From an uncultured Prevotella sp. (GTDB lineage Bacteria; Bacteroidota; Bacteroidia; Bacteroidales; Bacteroidaceae), in contig CAMYZK010000086.1 of NCBI GenBank assembly GCA_947303825.1, forward strand, positions 1 to 8,994: 8,994 nt of DNA. The letters run 5' to 3'. Both the position numbers and the translations under genes were made by a program. The notes beneath the pieces were generated by a model. It did no database searches and had not been told where the DNA came from. It was given only the letters and a program-made list of their open reading frames with translations. This document shows, one piece after another, positions 6,901 to 8,994 of this stretch; the stretch's first letter is position 1, and each line of letters begins with the position of its first letter.

Positions 6901-7539
6901 ATGAAAAAGAGTATTTTTGCACTTGTATTAATGTCATGCTTTGCCCTGGGAGCTAAGGCTCAGTGCTTTGTAGGCGGCTCTTTCGGTTTCACCTCTTCAA
7001 AGCTTTCCGGCGGCGGTGCTGATAAGGATGGCTCTTCGTTCAAGATTTTGCCAGAAATAGGCTACCAGATGGATGAGGATATGGCAATCGGTCTGCAGAT
7101 TGGCTATTCACATGGCTATGCAGCCTTCGGCTCGCTGTCTGTGACAGACTTCAAGGCTTTGGTAAACACCGCTATAAGCACATACGCCGACATCTCTGAG
7201 GACAACACCAAGCTGAACAGCTTCACCTTTGCTCCCTTCATTCGCTACAACCTTGTGAAGATGGGCAACGCCAAGCTGTTTGTCGAGGGATCGGTAGGCT
7301 ATAGCAACATAAAGAGCGAAGGCACAGGCAGGGTCGGTGAAAGGAAGATGGACGTGCTAGAGATAGCTCTGCGCCCAGGCATCTCCTATCAGCTGAACAG
7401 CAGCATCAGCGCCATGGCCAAGCTGGGTTCACTGGGCTACATGAGTGGCAAGGAGAAGGATAGCGACCAGAAGATTACTCGCTTCGGACTGGATGCAGAC
7501 ACTTACAACCTCATGCTGGGTCTCAACTTCCACTTCTAA
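6901..7539 (+). CDS. Small outer-membrane beta-barrel (porin-like) protein
   Basis: Exported protein of 212 aa. The signal peptide is clear: MKK, a hydrophobic stretch, and AKA before Gln21, a likely signal-peptidase I site. The mature part has alternating hydrophobic and polar segments rich in Gly, Tyr, Phe and Ser (FVGGSFGFTSSK, IGLQIGYSHGY, FAPFIRYNLV, LFVEGSVGYSN, LRPGISYQLN), fitting an eight-strand OmpA/OmpX-sized barrel. It ends LMLGLNFHF with a terminal Phe, the usual outer-membrane assembly signal. No peptidoglycan-binding domain follows. It has its own promoter box and a strong terminator downstream, so it is probably transcribed alone or with partial read-through into the lipoprotein gene. 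The specific function is unknown; such proteins act as adhesins, stabilisers or narrow pores. Confidence 0.85.
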   Translation: MKKSIFALVLMSCFALGAKAQCFVGGSFGFTSSKLSGGGADKDGSSFKILPEIGYQMDEDMAIGLQIGYSHGYAAFGSLSVTDFKALVNTAISTYADISEDNTKLNSFTFAPFIRYNLVKMGNAKLFVEGSVGYSNIKSEGTGRVGERKMDVLEIALRPGISYQLNSSISAMAKLGSLGYMSGKEKDSDQKITRFGLDADTYNLMLGLNFHF

Positions 7540-7563
7540 GCAATGTGTTTTTAACCTAACAGG

Positions 7564-7615
7564 CTGTGTGCCGGCAATGCCAATATAAATGGTTGAGCCG
7601 CACACAGTTTTTTTT
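7564..7615 (+). terminator. Intrinsic terminator after the porin-like gene
   Basis: The left arm CTGTGTG (7564-7570) pairs with CACACAG (7601-7607). Past a one-base bulge, CGGC (7572-7575) pairs with GCCG (7597-7600), and GCCA/TGGT inside the loop can extend the stem. Eight Ts follow immediately (7608-7615). The ATG of the lipoprotein gene is only 10 nt beyond the T-run, so the structure could also act as an attenuator in that gene's leader. Confidence 0.8.
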
Positions 7616-7625
7616 CTTTAAGGAT

Positions 7626-8006
7626 ATGAAGAAGTGTCTATTTTTGATTCCTGCCATAGCGCTGATAGCGTGTGGCGACAGCAAGCTGAAGCGTGAGAAC
7701 AAAGAACTGGAAGAGGAGATAGAAGAACGGCGCGAAGCCCTTGACGAGAGGCAGAAGACGGAGCTGGCCGATGCACGGCAGGAACTTACCCTCACAGACA
7801 GCCTGCTGACGGAAGTACGCCGCCAGCACGACGAGCTGCACAAGAAGGTGATGGCCTCCAGTGGACGACTGACAGACAAATCGCCAGAGGTAATAAGGCT
7901 TAACAATCTGCGCGGAAAGCGGGACTCGCTCGAAGTAGAATACAAGAAACAGTCACACAAGGTGAAGTTTTTCTTGAAAAAAATGAAAGAGAAAGAAAAT
8001 ATTTAA
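7626..8006 (+). CDS. Small coiled-coil lipoprotein
   Basis: Protein of 126 aa with no recognised family. MKK, a hydrophobic stretch and the lipobox LIAC (13-16) predict a lipid-modified Cys16; it is followed by GDS rather than the acidic surface-export signal of Bacteroidetes, so an inward-facing anchoring is more likely. From about residue 19 to 75 the sequence is charged and heptad-like (KLKRENKELEEEIEERR and onward), a probable coiled coil. The C-terminus is strongly basic (FFLKKMKEKE). An upstream in-frame GTG at 7566 is rejected because it lies inside the terminator stem and would put 20 residues before the signal peptide. No promoter box is seen between the terminator and the ATG, so expression may depend on read-through. 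The role is unknown; a structural or spacer role at the envelope is a guess. Confidence 0.8.
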   Translation: MKKCLFLIPAIALIACGDSKLKRENKELEEEIEERREALDERQKTELADARQELTLTDSLLTEVRRQHDELHKKVMASSGRLTDKSPEVIRLNNLRGKRDSLEVEYKKQSHKVKFFLKKMKEKENI

Positions 8007-8017
8007 ATTATATTTTG

Positions 8018-8025
8018 TAACTTTG
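8018..8025 (+). promoter_or_regulatory. -7 box (TAACTTTG) for the DUF1599 gene
   Basis: TAACTTTG followed by C fits TAnnTTTG and lies only 9 nt before the ATG at 8035. With the usual 5-7 nt to the start point, the 5' leader would be about 3-5 nt, almost leaderless. No TTTG lies 20 nt upstream. Confidence 0.55.
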
Positions 8026-8034
8026 CACCCAATT

Positions 8035-8589
8035 ATGGACAGATTTGAAAAGACCAATGCTCAGTTTGAGGCTGCCATGGCTGAGTGCAGAGAACTTTTT
8101 GCAAGTAAGCTGCACGACTACAGGGCCTCGTGGCGAATACTGCGCCCACAGTCGCTTACCGACCAGCTCTTCATCAAGGCAAAGCGCATACGCTCGCTGG
8201 AGGTGAAGCAAGAGTCGATGGTGGGCGAAGGCATACGTCCGGAGTTCATTGGCTTGGTAAACTATGGCATCGTGGGGCTGATACAGCTGGAACTGGGATT
8301 TGCCGACACGGTAGACATAGACAACGACAACGCCCTGCGCCTGTATGACAAGTATGCCGAGGATTCACTACAGCTGATGAAACGGAAAAACCACGACTAC
8401 GACGAGGCGTGGAGGTCAATGCGAGTGAGCAGCTACACCGACCTTATACTGACGAAGATAGAGCGTATAAAAGAGATGGAAGACCTTGCCGCAAAAGGCG
8501 ACACAGCAAGGGTGAGCGAGGGTGTGGACGCTAACTATATGGATATAATAAACTATTCAGTCTTCGGACTGATAAAGCTCTCTGAGTGA
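8035..8589 (+). CDS. DUF1599 (Nmad1-type) two-repeat protein
   Basis: Cytoplasmic protein of 184 aa recognised as a DUF1599 family member, common in Bacteroidetes. The family has been linked by others to nucleotide or DNA modification, but no reaction is established here. It is a tandem duplication: HDYRASWRILR (27-37), SLTD (40-43), KRI (50-52), EG (65-66) and NYGIVGLIQL (76-85) in the first half line up with HDYDEAWRSMR (120-130), SYTD (133-136), ERI (143-145), EG (162-163) and NYSVFGLIKL (173-182) in the second. The conserved H-D-Y, W, R, D and N residues would suit a metal or nucleotide site. The start at 8035 is chosen over an in-frame TTG at 8023, which lies within the promoter box. Its end overlaps the next gene by 4 nt. 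Confidence 0.85.
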   Translation: MDRFEKTNAQFEAAMAECRELFASKLHDYRASWRILRPQSLTDQLFIKAKRIRSLEVKQESMVGEGIRPEFIGLVNYGIVGLIQLELGFADTVDIDNDNALRLYDKYAEDSLQLMKRKNHDYDEAWRSMRVSSYTDLILTKIERIKEMEDLAAKGDTARVSEGVDANYMDIINYSVFGLIKLSE

Positions 8590-8994
8590 AGAAGCTTCTA
8601 GTAAACACTTGCAGGCTGTTGCTGGCCGTGACATTTGTCTTCTCGGGATTCGTCAAGGCAGTAGACCCTCTTGGCACTCAGTACAAGATAGAAGACTACG
8701 CCCAAGCCATGCATATAGGCAGTATGATGCCAGGCATGGCAGCGCTGATACTCTCGGTGGCAATGGCAGCGGTGGAGTTCTGTCTGGGCATCTTTCTCCT
8801 CTTTGCCATAAGGAGGAGGTTCACGTCGAGGTGCATACTGGCAGTGATGCTCGTTATGACCCCCCTTACACTCTGGCTGGCCCTGGCCAACCCGATAAGC
8901 GACTGCGGATGCTTTGGCGACGCGCTGATACTCACCAACTGGCAGACATTGATAAAGAACGTGGTGCTGCTCTGCATGGCGATAGTGGTAGCAC
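8586..8994 (+). CDS. DoxX-like membrane protein (BT_3928 type), N-terminal part (runs off right edge)
   Basis: Inner-membrane protein; 136 codons are present and still open. It begins with GTG in a GTGA overlap with the stop of the DUF1599 gene, which implies translational coupling. Membrane segments are likely at about residues 10-26 (LLLAVTFVFSGFVKAVDP follows R10), 50-75, 83-101 and 122-136. The loop after the third holds DCGCFGDAL (106-114), a C-x-C that is characteristic of this DoxX/MauE-like group in Bacteroidetes and may take part in thiol redox chemistry (inference). The LxxxFxxSGxxKxxDP opening is also typical of the DoxX superfamily. From memory, this pair is followed in Bacteroides by a triose-phosphate isomerase gene, which would lie outside this window. 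The exact function is unknown. Confidence 0.82.
   Translation, partial: MKKLLVNTCRLLLAVTFVFSGFVKAVDPLGTQYKIEDYAQAMHIGSMMPGMAALILSVAMAAVEFCLGIFLLFAIRRRFTSRCILAVMLVMTPLTLWLALANPISDCGCFGDALILTNWQTLIKNVVLLCMAIVVA

Noticed and set aside
7556..7960. Minus-strand frame with a serine/arginine-rich product
   Set aside because: It is antisense to the lipoprotein gene, which has a proper lipobox; low-complexity Ser/Arg is what the reverse complement of Glu/Lys coiled-coil codons gives.
8696..8977. Minus-strand frame opposite the DoxX-like gene
   Set aside because: The plus-strand frame starting at the 4-nt overlap has membrane segments and the DCGCFGD motif; the opposite frame has no recognisable feature.
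1..8994. CRISPR array, tRNA or rRNA genes
   Set aside because: No regularly spaced repeats, cloverleaf-like segments with a CCA-type end, or rRNA-like stretches were seen.

Overview
The window looks like chromosomal DNA from a Bacteroidetes bacterium, most likely Prevotella-like. Three things point there. Promoter-like TAnnTTTG boxes (the Bacteroidetes -7 element) sit upstream of several genes. Strong Shine-Dalgarno sequences are lacking. The right end carries gene families typical of Bacteroidales: a DUF1599 protein, a DoxX-like protein of the BT_3928 type, and a relic of an ISAon1-type transposase. Genus-level placement is inference.

Left part (1-6580): a cell-surface polysaccharide locus. 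A family 2 glycosyltransferase runs off the left edge on the minus strand. Divergent from it is a LicD-family phosphotransferase on the plus strand; both have promoter-like boxes in the 130-bp gap between them. After a 236-bp AT-rich gap comes a tight four-gene operon (spacings 4 bp, 13 bp and a 1-bp overlap): a polysaccharide pyruvyl transferase-like protein, an FrhB-type iron-sulfur protein, a class V PLP aminotransferase, and a fusion of a TagD-like cytidylyltransferase with a Gfo/Idh/MocA-like domain. Together the LicD protein, aminotransferase and cytidylyltransferase suggest that a CDP-activated, perhaps amino-bearing, small alcohol is made and transferred as a phosphodiester onto a glycan. 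The pyruvyl transferase and FrhB-like protein would add a further modification. The exact substituent cannot be read from the sequence. The oxidoreductase half of the fusion lacks the usual catalytic Lys and His, so it may not be an enzyme.

Middle (6581-6900): no intact gene. A decayed piece of an ISAon1-type transposase N-terminal region (one stop codon plus one frameshift) abuts the polysaccharide operon. It is followed by a 9-bp inverted repeat and a promoter for the next gene.

Right part (6901-8994): a small outer-membrane beta-barrel protein, a strong intrinsic terminator, a short coiled-coil lipoprotein whose start codon lies only 10 nt beyond that terminator, a DUF1599 protein built of two repeats with a promoter so close that its mRNA would be almost leaderless, and the beginning of a DoxX-like membrane protein overlapping it by 4 nt. 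These look like ordinary backbone genes, so the edge of the polysaccharide locus probably lies at the IS relic.
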